From Stromatinia cepivora (Eukaryota; Ascomycota; Leotiomycetes; Helotiales; Sclerotiniaceae): a stretch of DNA of 64,000 nt. The notes under the pieces are model-generated. The model was given only the letters and a program-made list of their open reading frames with translations. It was not told the DNA's origin and did not search any database. Shown here in pieces: positions 1-11,497 of the stretch. The stretch covers positions 2,232,001 to 2,296,000 of the forward strand of contig RCTD01000005.1 in NCBI GenBank assembly GCA_014898415.1, read 5' to 3'. A program made the position numbers and the translations under genes. Position 1 is the first letter of the stretch, and each line of letters opens with the position of its first letter.

Positions 1-590
1 TACAACATGGTGAAATTATAGATATTTGCAAGGAGCAAAGAATTCCTGCAGCTACGGTTGTAGAAGAGATTAAGAAGAAGCTTGCAGGTCCGACTGAGGA
101 GGACGATGAACTCTTAATAGTGGCTAGCGATCTCTCCATTGGTCTGACTGATCCTTTCACCTCGAGGATCTTCGAAATTCCTGTTCGTGGTAAAAATTGC
201 CTGCATCGGGAATGCTTCGATCTAGCAACTTTCTTGTTAACACGTGTAAGCAAACCGAAACGACCTGAGCAACCTTCCATGATTGACGTCTGGAAGTGCC
301 CGCTTTGCTCGGCAGATGCACGTCCATACAGCCTTCAGCTCGATGAATTCATGGCTTCTGTTAGAGACGAACTACAGGCACAAGATAACCTTGAAATTAA
401 ATCAATCCTGGTCGCGGCAGATGGTACCTGGCGCGCAAAGCCAGAGCCGCAGCCTTCACACAAACGAAAGTCAACCACTGGTGGAGATGATGATGACGTC
501 GACTCCATAGACGGAAATAGGCCAAGCAAGAAATCAACAAATGGCGTCAAGAAAGCGGTGGTTGAAATTATTGAATTGGACGATGATTGA
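1..590 (+). CDS. MIZ/SP-RING (PIAS-like) SUMO E3 ligase, C-terminal part
   Basis: The frame is open from the left edge (first full codon at base 3), so the gene starts outside the window. The GTG at 120 is internal, not a start. Visible in order: a lysine- and acid-rich linker; an SP-RING with the zinc pattern C-x-H-x2-C (NCLHREC) followed by a WKCPLC pair; a helix after the finger; a basic, Asp-rich low-complexity tail; and the extreme C-terminus VVEIIELDDD. SP-RING proteins of the Siz/PIAS family transfer SUMO from Ubc9 to nuclear proteins (family knowledge). The terminal hydrophobic stretch followed by three Asp fits a SUMO-interacting motif. The usual CP before the finger reads DP here. 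The SAP and PINIT regions, if present, lie outside the window. Confidence 0.85.
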   Translation, partial: QHGEIIDICKEQRIPAATVVEEIKKKLAGPTEEDDELLIVASDLSIGLTDPFTSRIFEIPVRGKNCLHRECFDLATFLLTRVSKPKRPEQPSMIDVWKCPLCSADARPYSLQLDEFMASVRDELQAQDNLEIKSILVAADGTWRAKPEPQPSHKRKSTTGGDDDDVDSIDGNRPSKKSTNGVKKAVVEIIELDDD

Positions 591-1804
591 AAGTTTTCTT
601 TCTTCAAACTTACGTTACGATTACAAATGAATAAATGGGCACAATGTGGCGTGGAGTTTTGCACAATTGACTCTTTTTTGGTTGGATGGATTAGCCTCTT
701 TGCATAGGTGCTAGATGCTTAATTGCGGCGTTGATATTTAAGGAAAATGGATGGATGGAAGGAAGGAAGACGAACTAATTCAAACGTTTGGCGTATATTT
801 CTGCTACTTACAACATGGCTTTGGCGTATGCATGTTCAATTGGCTGGAACGTGATGGTATGGTTTTCTTGGTATGGAAGGACATGGCATGATAGGATGGT
901 ATAGTAGGGCATGGCTTTCTGTTTTATGAGAAAAATACCCCTAGATCATGAATATCATGAATATGAATGGATGGATCTGGGACTGGACTATCAGGTCTAA
1001 GATGGATGGATGGATGGATGGATGTGGATATTGTACTTTTGTCTTGAGAGCTGAGAATTTGGCTACGCAATATAGCATTCAAGTATGGTAATTAAAATGA
1101 AAGTCTATGAATAAGGATGTTAAAATGAGAATGGATAGGAGGTTTGGGTTTATGTGATTGTGATTAGGATTTTAATATCAATAATTTTAGTCATACTAAT
1201 GGTGTGGAACATATTCGGTGATTGGCCTACTCTGGATATTCAGAACGTGGCTCAATATACTCAGACTGATTCATCTGTTGTCACGTACTGTGCTGACCAG
1301 TAATTAACTTCAAGGGGAAATGCTAACCTCTATTAAAACTTATTCATCAAATAGCTAGATGAGCTAATTGGAAAATGGACAGATTAAATCGGTATTCGCA
1401 GCAATGAAGGAAGGAAGAAACTCATAGAAAGAAAGGAGAAAGGAGAAAGGAGAAAGGTGTAAATCACCACCATCCTCAAAATTAATGGGAAAACTCAACC
1501 TCAGCATGATAAGCTCCCTGATCCAAAACAGCACTTGTACCCATCACCCATCACCATCACCATCACCATCACCATCACCATCACCATCACCATCACCATC
1601 ACCATCACCATCACCATCACCATCACCATCACCATCACCATCACCATCACCATCACCATCACCATCACCATCACCATCACCATCACCATCACCATCACCA
1701 TCACCATCACCATCACCATCACCATCACCATCACCATCACCATCACCATCACCATCACCATCACCATCACCAAAAATCACTTCCCTCCTCTTCCGCCCTC
1801 CTCC
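591..1804. other. Intergenic, with short GGAT repeats
   Basis: No gene seen. It contains short ATGG/GGAT tracts near 745-760 and 1000-1025, and the CATCAC microsatellite at 1545-1771. The apparent open frames of up to 132 codons over the microsatellite are only the repeat read in different frames. Confidence 0.7.
1545..1771. repeat. (CATCAC)n microsatellite
   Basis: About 38 near-perfect copies of the hexamer CATCAC. It begins only some 35 bp beyond the stop codon of the monooxygenase remnant, so it would lie in that gene's 3' flank. Confidence 0.95.
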
Positions 1805-2513
1805 CTACCCTCTCCTCCCATCCTCCAACTCCCCAAACACCCTCAACGCATCCCCCTTAAACCCCTCCATATCCACCCCATAAATAAAATCCCACCTCTT
1901 CCCCAACGCCTCCCTCAATTTCTCAGGATCTAATCCTACATCTTCTCCTCCCCCACACATAAGTTTTCCCGTTTCGAGACTCGAAGTAACTACGAGCTGA
2001 CTGCGGTCTCGACATGTGGTATCGTAGGCTGTGAAAGCGGAGGGTAGTTGGGAAGTGTGGGCTAGGTGCGTGAGGAGCGTGGAGAGGATGAGGGAATCTT
2101 CGCTACAGGGGAGGGGAGGGTGTTAGTGGTTTTGGGGGAAGAATTGGGAGAGGGGGGGGGGGGGGGGGGGGGGGGGGGTGATGGATTGTGGTGGGAAGAT
2201 TAATGAGGAATTGGTCTTACATGGCTTGTCCGGCGCCTGAACCTTGCCAGGGTGTCATGGCATGAGCTGCGTCTCCCATTATACAGACGGCGCCTTTGGT
2301 ATATGTGGGTGCGTTTTCGCTGTGATGCCACTGGGCGAACGCTTGAAGATTGTCATTCTCAAGGAGTAACTGATTTAAATTAGCATTCTTCTTTCGGTGT
2401 TGGAGCTTCATATGCTGAGATGGGTGGAATACAAACGTCATATGGACATTTTGTCTCCTTCTACATCTCTGCCTATCGCATAGAATGTTGACTCGAAAAA
2501 AGAAAAATAACAA
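1805..2513 (-). pseudogene. FAD-dependent monooxygenase (salicylate-hydroxylase-like), 5'-truncated remnant
   Basis: The C-terminal half of a flavoprotein monooxygenase is clear. One exon (2221 up to about 2385) reads APTYTKG, then the second FAD motif GDAAHAMTPWQGSGAGQA. A phase-2 intron follows (2103-2220, donor GTAAGA, acceptor CTGTAG), and the last exon runs from 2102 to a TAG at 1805-1807, starting with EDSLILSTLL. Both frames join cleanly. The family needs an N-terminal GxGxxG Rossmann fold, and I find none upstream. The sequence from 2400 to 2513 is open but only weakly family-like, and beyond it lies C-rich low-complexity DNA. The gene therefore looks beheaded, although a very diverged 5' end cannot be excluded. 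The 27-nt poly-G run inside the intron is odd. The true 5' limit is uncertain. Confidence 0.65.
2152..2178. repeat. Poly-G tract (27 nt)
   Basis: Uninterrupted G run on the plus strand, so a C run in the transcribed strand of the intron of the monooxygenase remnant. Its length in an assembly is unreliable. Confidence 0.9.
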
Positions 2514-3061
2514 AACACACTAAACCACAGATGTTCCCTTCATCACAAAATAACCACAAACCAAGTATCACAAGGAAACCACAAGAAACCGCCAATAAGA
2601 GAAAAGTATCGCAGCATGCAGGATTTGCATATATAGGAAGTAGAGATCCATTCATCAAAAAGTATCAACGCCTCATTTTCCATCCCAATGTATACACATT
2701 CAGAGTCCTTCGGATTATCTCCGCTGCATCATATGCCATTGTTCATATCCGCCCTATCCATCATGCACCTATCATACACTCCTTCCATTGTTGTAAACCA
2801 TCTGCGACCCAGTACATTGTACATTTTATCGTCATTAAAGGTATCCTTCATCATCCACGCCACTTTTCACTCTTGCCCATATCCCCTTTCCCCTTTCCCA
2901 TCCCCAGTATCAACACACCATCCTCAAAACCATTTATTACAAACTAAACATAACAATTAGCCCCATCCAAATCCAAACCCAAATCCAAACCCAAATCCAA
3001 ACCCAAATCCAAATCCAAATCCCACCCAAACCCCAAAATCCAAAAGAAAAATGCTCAGTAC
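2514..3061. other. Intergenic, C-rich low complexity with (AAATCCAAACCC)n
   Basis: No convincing gene. From about 2965 to 3045 the hexamer-like units AAATCC and AAACCC alternate. Open frames on the plus strand here are rich in His/Ser/Pro and have no family character. Confidence 0.6.
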
Positions 3062-3256
3062 TCACGGAGGCAAAAGATAATCACTCCAACTGCTCGAAAA
3101 AAACGCAACCGCAAGTCCAAAAATCCCAATACTCCTCACCACACTCGCATTCTCGGGTGCAGTCAATGCAGAATATGTGCTTGCGAAATAACCTTTGGGT
3201 TGAGCGGTGCGACGGGCGGGGCGCTCGACTACTACGCGTTGGGCTTTGGGTGCCAT
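3062..3256 (-). CDS. TOM6: Mitochondrial outer-membrane translocase subunit Tom6
   Basis: A single-exon gene of 64 residues, which is the usual size for fungal Tom6. The N-terminus is basic (MAPKAQRVVVERPARR), followed by GYFASTY, then SALTAPENASVVRS, and one C-terminal membrane segment (IGIFGLAVAFFSSSW) ending close to the last residue. This matches the small tail-anchored Tom6 family, which stabilises the Tom40 core of the import pore in the mitochondrial outer membrane (family knowledge). The TGA stop overlaps a GTGAGT donor-like sequence, so a cryptic 3' exon is conceivable, but the protein already ends where the family ends. Confidence 0.8.
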   Translation of the reverse strand: MAPKAQRVVVERPARRTAQPKGYFASTYSALTAPENASVVRSIGIFGLAVAFFSSSWSDYLLPP

Positions 3257-4468
3257 TTTTTGTGAAAGGTCGGAGATTGTTTGGATGGAGGGATGGTTGT
3301 AGATCTTGTGATTCTTCTTTTGTGAAGAGGATCGTTGTGAGAGTGTTTTTTGGTGGAGAGTTGGTTGGGAGCTTGAAGTAGCTTTGAGATTTGTTGATGA
3401 GTTTTTGGATGATGATGTTTAGTAAGCTTGTAGATTAGGCACGTGATTGGCGGGGGATTTTTGACAAAATGATGATGGTGATGGGTTTAACGAAATGACC
3501 TCGAGGTTTTTGTTGTGAGGAAATCTGTATATGATGAGAGATACACCTAGTCATACTCCCATAGTTGGGATATACGTGCCATGGTACTGTCGGTACAGAG
3601 TTAAGGAAGGCTAGGCACCTTCCTTCAGGCTTAACTGCCGTATCTTCTCTGGTGCCATCACTCATTTGAGAAAGGGTTCATCTCCAATGTTTCAATTTAA
3701 TGTCTATTCATTTATTAAAATCCTTACACACTTTGGCATTTTGAGAGTCATAAAGTGTAGAGCTAGTGTTCATACCCCCCCTACCTAGGAAAATAGATAA
3801 GAATCCCCGAAAGAATCCCCATGGACAAATCTTCAGCAATTACAAGAATAGCTCCCCTATGCAGATATTGAACATACAAATGCCGGCGAAGTATTCTAGT
3901 ACGATGTTCGCCCAACTACTAGGTATTTTCCCATATCTAGTACCTGGCAAACAACTAGCCAGAAAATACAGTGCTTTACCAAATTAAATACATTCCGTAC
4001 CTTACAAGCGCATCAAATTTATGCAGAACGCCCCTTCAGAACTTACGGAAAAGAGAAGCATAAGGCACCAAGAGTTGAGACAAGTCAGGGATGGTATTCA
4101 GTCTGAAGCCAGAAACTTACTACATCGCTCCCAAACCGCAATTGATAGTTCAGAATCAACAAAACCGCATGGATATAGCACTCCTCATTTTTCGTATCGT
4201 TTTATGTATAATCATCAGAGGAGAACGAGCTATTATAGAAAGTTTGGTGACGATCCTTTCATTCATTCGTATTATAACAATCAATACTAGATATATCCGA
4301 TATTATGATAGGATCTTCAGGAGTGTGTATTTTTATGTGTTCTGGGGAAAATAGATATGTATGTTCTCTGTGATCAAAATAGCACACGGTGGTCTGATTA
4401 GTTTTATAATTATGATGTTTTTATTATAATTACAATTCTGATCTAGCCATCTATCTCATAAGTATCTT

Positions 4469-4498
4469 CCCCCCGCCCCCCCCCCCCCCCCCCCCCCC
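4469..4498. repeat. Poly-C tract
   Basis: C run of about 30 nt with one G interruption. It is mirrored by poly-G tracts at 2152 and near 9455, 33280 and 52660. Confidence 0.85.
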
Positions 4499-5454
4499 AC
4501 CTACACCTCCAAAAACCTGCACTTCACATTGTATAATAATAAAGACAGTATTGAATAATAGCTTTATATATTATGAATCGTAAATATTAGAACTTCTTTC
4601 CCCATCCCTTTCCCTATCCTTAAACCACCTCTATCACATCCCCAAAACTCCTCTCAGACTCTTCCCATATCCCTCTCGAGTTTTTGCCCCTCATCCCCTC
4701 AAAACCCCTTACAACATCCATTTCCGAAATCCTTATATCCAATCTCTCTAGCCACACGGACAACACCAAAAGTATTCCAAAGAAAATTATCTATCTTCTG
4801 ATCCCTAACCCCCATCCCCGCAACCCCCAAATCCAAATTGAAAACAAACAAAAACTTATAAAATATTATACGATTCTCATCCGAGTCATCCCCTACAGAT
4901 ATCCAATTTTCGATCATTTCTATCCCCAACTTCTATTATCCCCAACTCCCATTATCCCCAACTCCTTTTCTTCCCTCCCAACCCCAACCCCAACTTCTCA
5001 ACCTACACTCCTCTCTCCAATCTTTATAAACATTTATTAATATCCATCTACAAATTCTATCCTTCTCACCCACAAATCCCACTTTTTTTATTTGCAAATC
5101 CCACCCCTCTCATCTGCAAATCCTACCCCTCTTCCTCATCACCCTATCCCCCTATCCCCCTATCCCTCTACCATCTCACTCCCAAACCAAAATCTCACCA
5201 TCTAACCAATCAACCTAATTCGTTTTTAAAAATCAATATCAATATCAATACTACAATACACATACACACACACACACCATACCATATCAACCACCCACCT
5301 ACCAACCTGCCGCCCCCCCGCGCCCCCTTTTCAACCGATCTAATATTATCCAATTAATACTATATTCCAATCCACAATCCACAATCTCTTACATTACATC
5401 ACACATCACACATCACACAAACAAACAAACGAACAAACCCCTAAAACATAATCC

Positions 5455-5515
5455 TTCCCCTTCTTCCCCTTCTTCCCCTTCTTCCCCTTCTTCCCCTTCT
5501 TCCCCTTCTTCCCCT
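5455..5515. repeat. (CCCCTTCTT)n pyrimidine repeat
   Basis: Six or seven copies of a 9-mer CTTCCCCTT unit. A strict purine/pyrimidine strand bias is visible. Confidence 0.85.
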
Positions 5516-5569
5516 CCTTTCTCAATCATCCAACACTACACTCTACTTTACAATCTCTTACATTATATC

Positions 5570-5700
5570 ACACATCACACATCATACATTACACATCACA
5601 CATCATACATCACACATCACATATCACACATCACATATCACACATCACATATCATACATCACACATCACATATCATACATCACACATCACACATCATATA
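5570..5700. repeat. Imperfect ACATCACACATCATA repeat
   Basis: Interspersed ATCACAC, ATCATAC and ATCACAT units over about 130 bp, continuing a sparser version that starts near 5398. Confidence 0.8.
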
Positions 5701-6637
5701 TTACCAAACAAACGAGCCCCTTAAATACTAAATCATATATAATAAACATATCAATTCTCAATTCAATTCCACACATCCACAAATCTAAACTTTATCACCA
5801 ACACCTACCTACCCAACTACCCAGCTAAACCCTAACCCTAACCGCAACTTTACATCCAATTCCAATTCCAATTCCAATTCCCATATCTATATCAAAAGAA
5901 AAAAGTATTATTCACTACCTACCTACCTACCTCCCTACCTACATACAATATCAATCATCCGAAAAGCCCCCCCCACAACATGCGAAGATATATATTGATA
6001 TAACATAATATGATATAGTTACTCCATATTTGCATTGCATTGCATTGCACTGGATTGCATAGATAAGATAAATATTCTTCTTGAGTTCTCTCCCAATAAA
6101 TGAATCCCACCCCTTGTAATAAAAAATGAGAGAGAGAAACTAGACCCATCAATGATAAATACACAGGAATTCCTCCCTTTCCCCTTCCCCAAAAGATCCC
6201 AATAACCACTCCAACACAAAATGGAAAATGTGGCGAATAATAAACAAGATAGGATAATCATTTAAACAAAGTAACGCCACTTCCCAACCTCACAAATTTG
6301 CCCAGTAAAATATGCCCGAGCTAGACATAATGTGAGGTAAATAATTAAGTACGTCCTTTGACTGATCAAAAATATAATAGCATAAACACAAAATGGAACC
6401 CGGCCCCCTCCATTGATTCCTATCCAACATCACACTATCGTGATATGTTTTATGTAAAAAGAGGTTTTTTTTAGACACTTGCAACGACCACCAACCCATT
6501 CTAACCATTTCTGGATTTCAGATTCTTGTTCACATTGACAATCAATACGCCAGGATAAGTTCGAAATGGTATGATCCGATAAACGCCAAAGTATGCCTGA
6601 AAACGCCGGAAAATTGACCCTATGCACCTGAATTGCT

Positions 6638-9142
6638 TCAGACAGTCTCGGATATTTCATTATCTCCTAGGAAAGAAGGGTCAAAGTTATAGTTATCATC
6701 AGCACCGCCAGTGGAATCATTCAGGAATGAATCAAAATCGAAATCGGTAAGAACATCCGTATTTCCGCCCATGGGATTCTGGAATTCGAGCATATCAAAC
6801 TAGTAAAGTGTTAGTACTGGAACAAAATATCCCACATGTGATAAACATACCGGTTGATCATTCATTGGGAATGAATTCAAAGGATCAGGTTGCGATGAAG
6901 AAACTCCAGCGTTCGGGGCAGTCGCCATAGGTTGACCATTGACGGGCTGTACAGCACCGTTCGGATTCGGACCATTGTTGAAACTTTTCGTGTGTACTGG
7001 GGTAATCGGGGTCGCAGGAGTAGGGGTCGCAGCTTCTTGGGTTGGATCAGCGGAAGGTGTAGCACCAGCGTTGAGGTTTGCGGCGGATCCTTTCTTTGTA
7101 GCCCGCTGTTATCAATGTCAACATTTCTACAAAAAAATCCATTTAACGCTAAGAAATTTACCTTTGTTTTTGTTTCCTTGGTCTCATTCTTCTTCTTAGG
7201 ATTTGCCTTATTTGACTGCTGAGGTGTAGGAGGTGCAGCAGTGCTACCTTGAGGTGATGATGGTTGAGTTCGTCCATTCACGCCCGCATTGGCAGGAGCT
7301 GCTGGTGGAGGCATGTTTCGTTGCTGAGGTGTGCCCATAGCTTGTGGAGGACCTTGAGAGGGATTGGCAACCATAGGAGCACCGCCGTTTGGACCGTTTT
7401 GCCAGTTACCAGCTTGTTGTCGCGCCATCATGATTTGTTGTTGCGACATCCCTTGTGGATTAAACCCAGGGTGGGAGCTAGGTGGGCGCATACCATTTTG
7501 CATCATGTTACCATTCATTCCGTCCATCTTGTAAAATTGTGAATTCATTCCTCCATCCATCTGTCCACCTTGTCCCATGTTGAAGTTCATTGTACTTGGA
7601 GATCCTCTATTTTGGCCTTCAGGTAGAGGAGATGGAATGCCTGGATTGTTCATATGAGGTGTTCCTCGCTTCATCTGTTCACTTGGGTTTGGTGAGTTTA
7701 CTGATCGAGGCCCACTTTGTGGTGAAGTTCCTTGTTGAAAATTGGGTCCCATACCAGGACCGCCAGGTCCTCCTTGACCGTCAGGACGAATAGCATCTTG
7801 TTCTTGGCGAGCCATCATAAGTCGTTTCTTGTTTTGCTGTTCGAGTAACATCAATTGCATTTGATAATCTTGCAAGGCATGATTACCCTGACCACCTGGT
7901 TGACCACCTGGGGCACCTCTTACACCATTCTGGTTCATTTCACCTGCGCCGTAACCATATGCCGCCATGGCATTACTATCAGCACCTTGTGTCATCATGG
8001 GCGATCCTTGGTTTGGAGGGCCTCCAGCGGCTACGCCAGACATTTGCTTCTGCTGTTGTTGAGACAAATTGGCTTGGTATGCTGCTTGAAGATTCTTCTG
8101 AGTAGGATTTTGACCTTGGAAACCTGGGAACTGCTGAGCTGTCAGATTTGAATCGATGCCATGTGAAAGTGGCAAATGAGCTGCCTGAACAGTATTGCTG
8201 GGGCCGGTTTCTCCCACCTGTTGGGCTGGAATTCCAGTAGTTTGTCCTCTTCCATTAGGTGCCATTCCACTTTGTTGATTAAAGGCAGGTCCATCAAGCC
8301 GAGGTCGCTTGGATGGAGACGGGGCGTTCTCGGCAGATGATGGGGATTGAGCCCGCTGTGGATGATTACCGTCGGAAGGTTCTCTCTGCATAACTTGTTG
8401 TTTTTGCATCTGCATTTGTTGTAATTGCTGCAAATGCTGTTGATTTCTGTAACAAGAAGTGATTAGCATTAGTATAAGTATGAAGATAGCTACTCACGGT
8501 CCACCGCCTCTACCATTCATCATGGCCTTTCGTGCAAGATCATTTGGACCCATCATACCACCCGGGCCCATACGGCCATACGCTGCACCAGCATGCATCG
8601 GGTTCAAGCTACGAAGTGTTGCTTGATGCTGCTCTGCCTTCTGGCGCGATTGCTATTACAAATTTAGTAATTGCTTGTGTGAAGCTCGAAATTTAAAATA
8701 CCTGTGTGTGTGCGACGTAAGAAAGAACATTGCGTGCCTCTCCTTTGCCTCGCTGAGCATTGAACATATCCCAAAAAAGGCAAAACCATTCGTACAGGAA
8801 ACAACCTTCAGGACATTCTTTAGGAAGATTTGGCAGAGGAAGATCATTGGGTCTCTTCGAATCGATATCATCTTTAGAATCATCTCCATCTTCCCCGTCG
8901 CCACGACCAGGGCTATCTTTGACGACATTAATTTGTTCATGATTCAATAACGTTCTGGCGCAATCGAACATTCCATTCTTGAGGAAGTATTCGTAAATGT
9001 AGGTGTTAAGTTGCGACCGGTTGTTATCATTGTTCGTAGGGTGTCGAGCAGCTCCACCAGCTACCCCATTATTCATCATGGGCATACCACCCCCGACTGG
9101 ACCACCCATATTTGGCATACCGGACATATTGACGTTATTCAT
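6638..9142 (-). CDS. LisH-domain transcriptional regulator, SomA/Som1/Flo8-like
   Basis: Five exons on the minus strand: 9142-8702, 8652-8498, 8446-7162, 7105-6851 and 6799-6638. The introns are 49-56 bp with GT-AG ends and consistent phase, and the product is 765 residues. Residues about 44-70 form a LisH motif (RSQLNTYIYEYFLKNGMFDC), followed by a conserved block (CFLYEWFCLFWDMFNAQRGKG). The rest is Gln/Asn/Gly/Met/Pro-rich disordered sequence, and the C-terminus is acidic with aromatic residues (DVLTDFDFDSFLND), which resembles an activation domain. Proteins of this architecture (yeast Flo8, Magnaporthe Som1, Aspergillus SomA) act below cAMP-PKA in adhesion, development and virulence (family knowledge). 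The long repeat-filled upstream region would suit a regulator with a complex promoter. The family call is strong; the precise orthology is an inference. Confidence 0.85.
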
Positions 9143-11263
9143 CGTGGCAGACCCTGAACGCGATCGAGTAGTAATAGCTGAACGTGAGTGTGAACTTTAC
9201 AATCCAACACCCGTTGAGAAGAAGAAAAACCGTCCGTCAGCCACAACTCTCTGACGCGAAGCGGTTGGAGGCGAAATGTCGCACGGCAGAGTGGTTTGAA
9301 CGAACGAAACCGAAAATAATCGATATAAAAATTTCAATTTGTCTGTTATTATAATTGTACGTGGCGCGCCAACTTTTGTGTAGTTTTGAATGAGTTGAAG
9401 TGTGATTTTTGGTGTAACTGAGGTATTCTGTTCTGTGTTCTGTGTCTGTTTCTGGGGGGGGGGGAACCTTTTTAGTGGAAGCCAAATGCGATAAACTCCG
9501 GGCTAGTTGATGCGAGAGCAAGAGGGTTAGGAAGTTATTTGAGGGTTAAAGTTGAAATGCTGTTGTTGGGATGAGATTGCGCAAGTGAAGATATTCACCA
9601 TACAATTATTAAAGGCAAATAAATATTGATGCCGTGGTCGAGGCTTTTCAATTATTCGGCGTTGATGGTTTGTAGTTGTAATTTGTATGGAGTTTCCAAG
9701 GTGGGTTTTGGGGGTGTTGCAAGACCAAGGACTGAGAAATACTCTAGACGTGATGTAAGTTACCCCCCAGAGGAAGGTGCGTTTTCCAATGATTCTAAAA
9801 TATTTCTTCTTTTTTTGGTGTTAGGTCGGACAGAGCTGGGAGCTGTGAGCTTGCGAGAATTTGAACGAACCAGGATTCAGCACCAAAAAAAAGGAGTGGT
9901 TTAGGTAGGCAGGTAGGTAGGTAGGTAGGTAGGTAGGTAGGTAGGTAGGTAGGTAGGTAGGTATTAAAAAGAAGTAACAACACCAGAAAAGACAAAGATA
10001 TTAAAGAAATATAATGAGTTGATTAGAATCAGATGATTGTTGATCATCTATCTATTCATTGAAATTATCACGGAATTTGAAGAATGAAATGTGAATAGAG
10101 TTTAGAGTTTGGATGAGAGAGAGAAAAAAAAGTGGAAGAATTTGTGTAAGAACCAGTAAGATTGAGATTTTGTTTGAACTAATCTATAAATGGTGTTAGC
10201 TTCATTATGCTATGACGCCGCTTTTAAGATGAAGATAAAAGATAGGTTCCTGCTCTTCAAACAATATCAACATTAATCAATCAATACCTAGTAAAATAAG
10301 AAAAATAAGATAAATGATGATTGAAGAAATTCGAGTATCTAGGTAGGTAAACTTTCATCTGAATCAATATGATCTATAAGAACCTTCAATGTTCAAAAGA
10401 AACTTCCAAAGAGACAAGTACACTGTAAGATTACTTTTCCTCCCACCAACAAATGATTACAATACACGAAATCAATTTGCCTTCACTTTAGATACAAATC
10501 ATAGGATAATCTTTAAGAACAATTCACCGATGGTTTCAATCTTACGAAAGCAATGACTACGGTATATCCTTATATTAATATAGAATATAACTTCCACAAG
10601 ATTCTGCTTTGCAATCAATCAAATCTTGTACTTGTATTTACATTTGTATTTGAAATGATCTATCTCCATTCATAATCTTGGACCTCTTATTTCCTTGATT
10701 ACCTAGGTAAGTTAATACCATTCAAAACTTTCGGTTGCTAAAGTGGCGAGCGAAAGAAGTGTGACATGATTTCCATCATCACCAGCCCTTTCATTTCGTA
10801 TGACTTTATAGTAATCTAGAAGATGAATTCGATATGAAGGTATTCTTTCCTATACATATCAAGTTATCATCATCTCGAATTCACGAAAAGAATGACTCTA
10901 ATCATGAAAATTACATGTTTATCACGTGATAAGAGTGTGTATTGGTCTCGACTAGTAGATTAGATGTGAGCTTTCAATGTCTGAAAACAATCCAATTCGA
11001 AGTGGATTCGATATCTTAATTGATTTGAATAGTCCAAATTGTTTAAATATTTCAAAGGATTGGGATATTTTAAATGGCTCCAATGTTCGGAAGTCTCTGT
11101 TGACCTACAATCCGGACTATTGGAGACACGGCACGTGATAACGATGATGAAGATGATAATAACAATCTCGTGACATTACCATTTGTCATTTCCCAAGTTT
11201 AAACATGACGCTTGAAAGAAATCGGAGTCCGATGACAACAAAACAAAAAAAAATCATAAGCAG
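9143..11263. other. Upstream region of the LisH gene; no gene seen
   Basis: It probably contains the promoter and 5' leader of the LisH regulator. Visible landmarks are a poly-G run near 9455, a GTAG tetranucleotide array at 9904-9962, a TACCTAGGTA palindrome at 10700-10709 and several CACGTGAT sites (10922, 11133). AT-rich, with no convincing coding frame. Confidence 0.5.
9904..9962. repeat. (AGGT)n microsatellite
   Basis: About 14 copies of the tetranucleotide GTAG/AGGT, with one GGCA interruption at the start. Confidence 0.95.
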
Positions 11264-11497
11264 ATGTCAAGTCCCAGTACCTACCTACTCAAACTAGAGC
11301 CACCGATCACCCCCGAGTTTCTCGCACTAGTTTCCGAAAATCTGGTTCACACTCTACTGGGCAACCCAAATCCCCAGTACCCACCACATAATCCTTTCTC
11401 ACCATGCGAGAATGTTGCATTCGAAATGAATAAGTTCAACGACCTATTTTCGTACCGTATGGTCGTACTACCAGGTATATCTGATCAATCAAAATGA
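11264..11497 (+). CDS. Hypothetical small protein, possible first exon
   Basis: I do not recognise this sequence. The first 70 codons from the ATG at 11264 look more coding-like than the surrounding DNA: mixed residues, no repeats, with ITPEFLALVSENLVHTLLG and a later MNKFNDLFSYRMVVLP. A donor-like GTATAT lies at 11475, directly after a CCAG. If it is used with the acceptor TTGCAG near 11513, the frame continues with a short hydrophobic exon, giving a protein of about 100 residues. It lies alone in a gene desert and could be a chance open frame. Nothing else supports it. Confidence 0.28.
   Translation: MSSPSTYLLKLEPPITPEFLALVSENLVHTLLGNPNPQYPPHNPFSPCENVAFEMNKFNDLFSYRMVVLPGISDQSK

Larger units (their letters stand above)
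3257..6637. other. Long intergenic region with many low-complexity tracts
   Basis: No gene recognised. Contents: a poly-C run at about 4469-4498, pyrimidine-rich DNA at 4600-5200, a CTTCCC-type array at about 5455-5515, ATCACACATC-type repeats at about 5570-5695, a short run with two CCCTAA units near 5826, and CTAC repeats near 5917-5943. The part next to 6637 must hold the 3' untranslated region of the LisH gene. Confidence 0.6.

Noticed and set aside
1485..1933. Open frames of up to 132 codons with Ser-Pro, Thr-Ile, Met-Val or Asp-Gly alternation
   Set aside because: They are translations of the CATCAC microsatellite in different frames.
2531..2960. 90- and 138-codon plus-strand frames
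   Set aside because: His/Ser/Ile-rich readings of C-rich low-complexity DNA without family character.
5824..5846. Telomere-like CCCTAA units
   Set aside because: Only two full copies are present inside a stretch of other CTA/CCTA-rich low-complexity DNA; far too short for an interstitial telomere.
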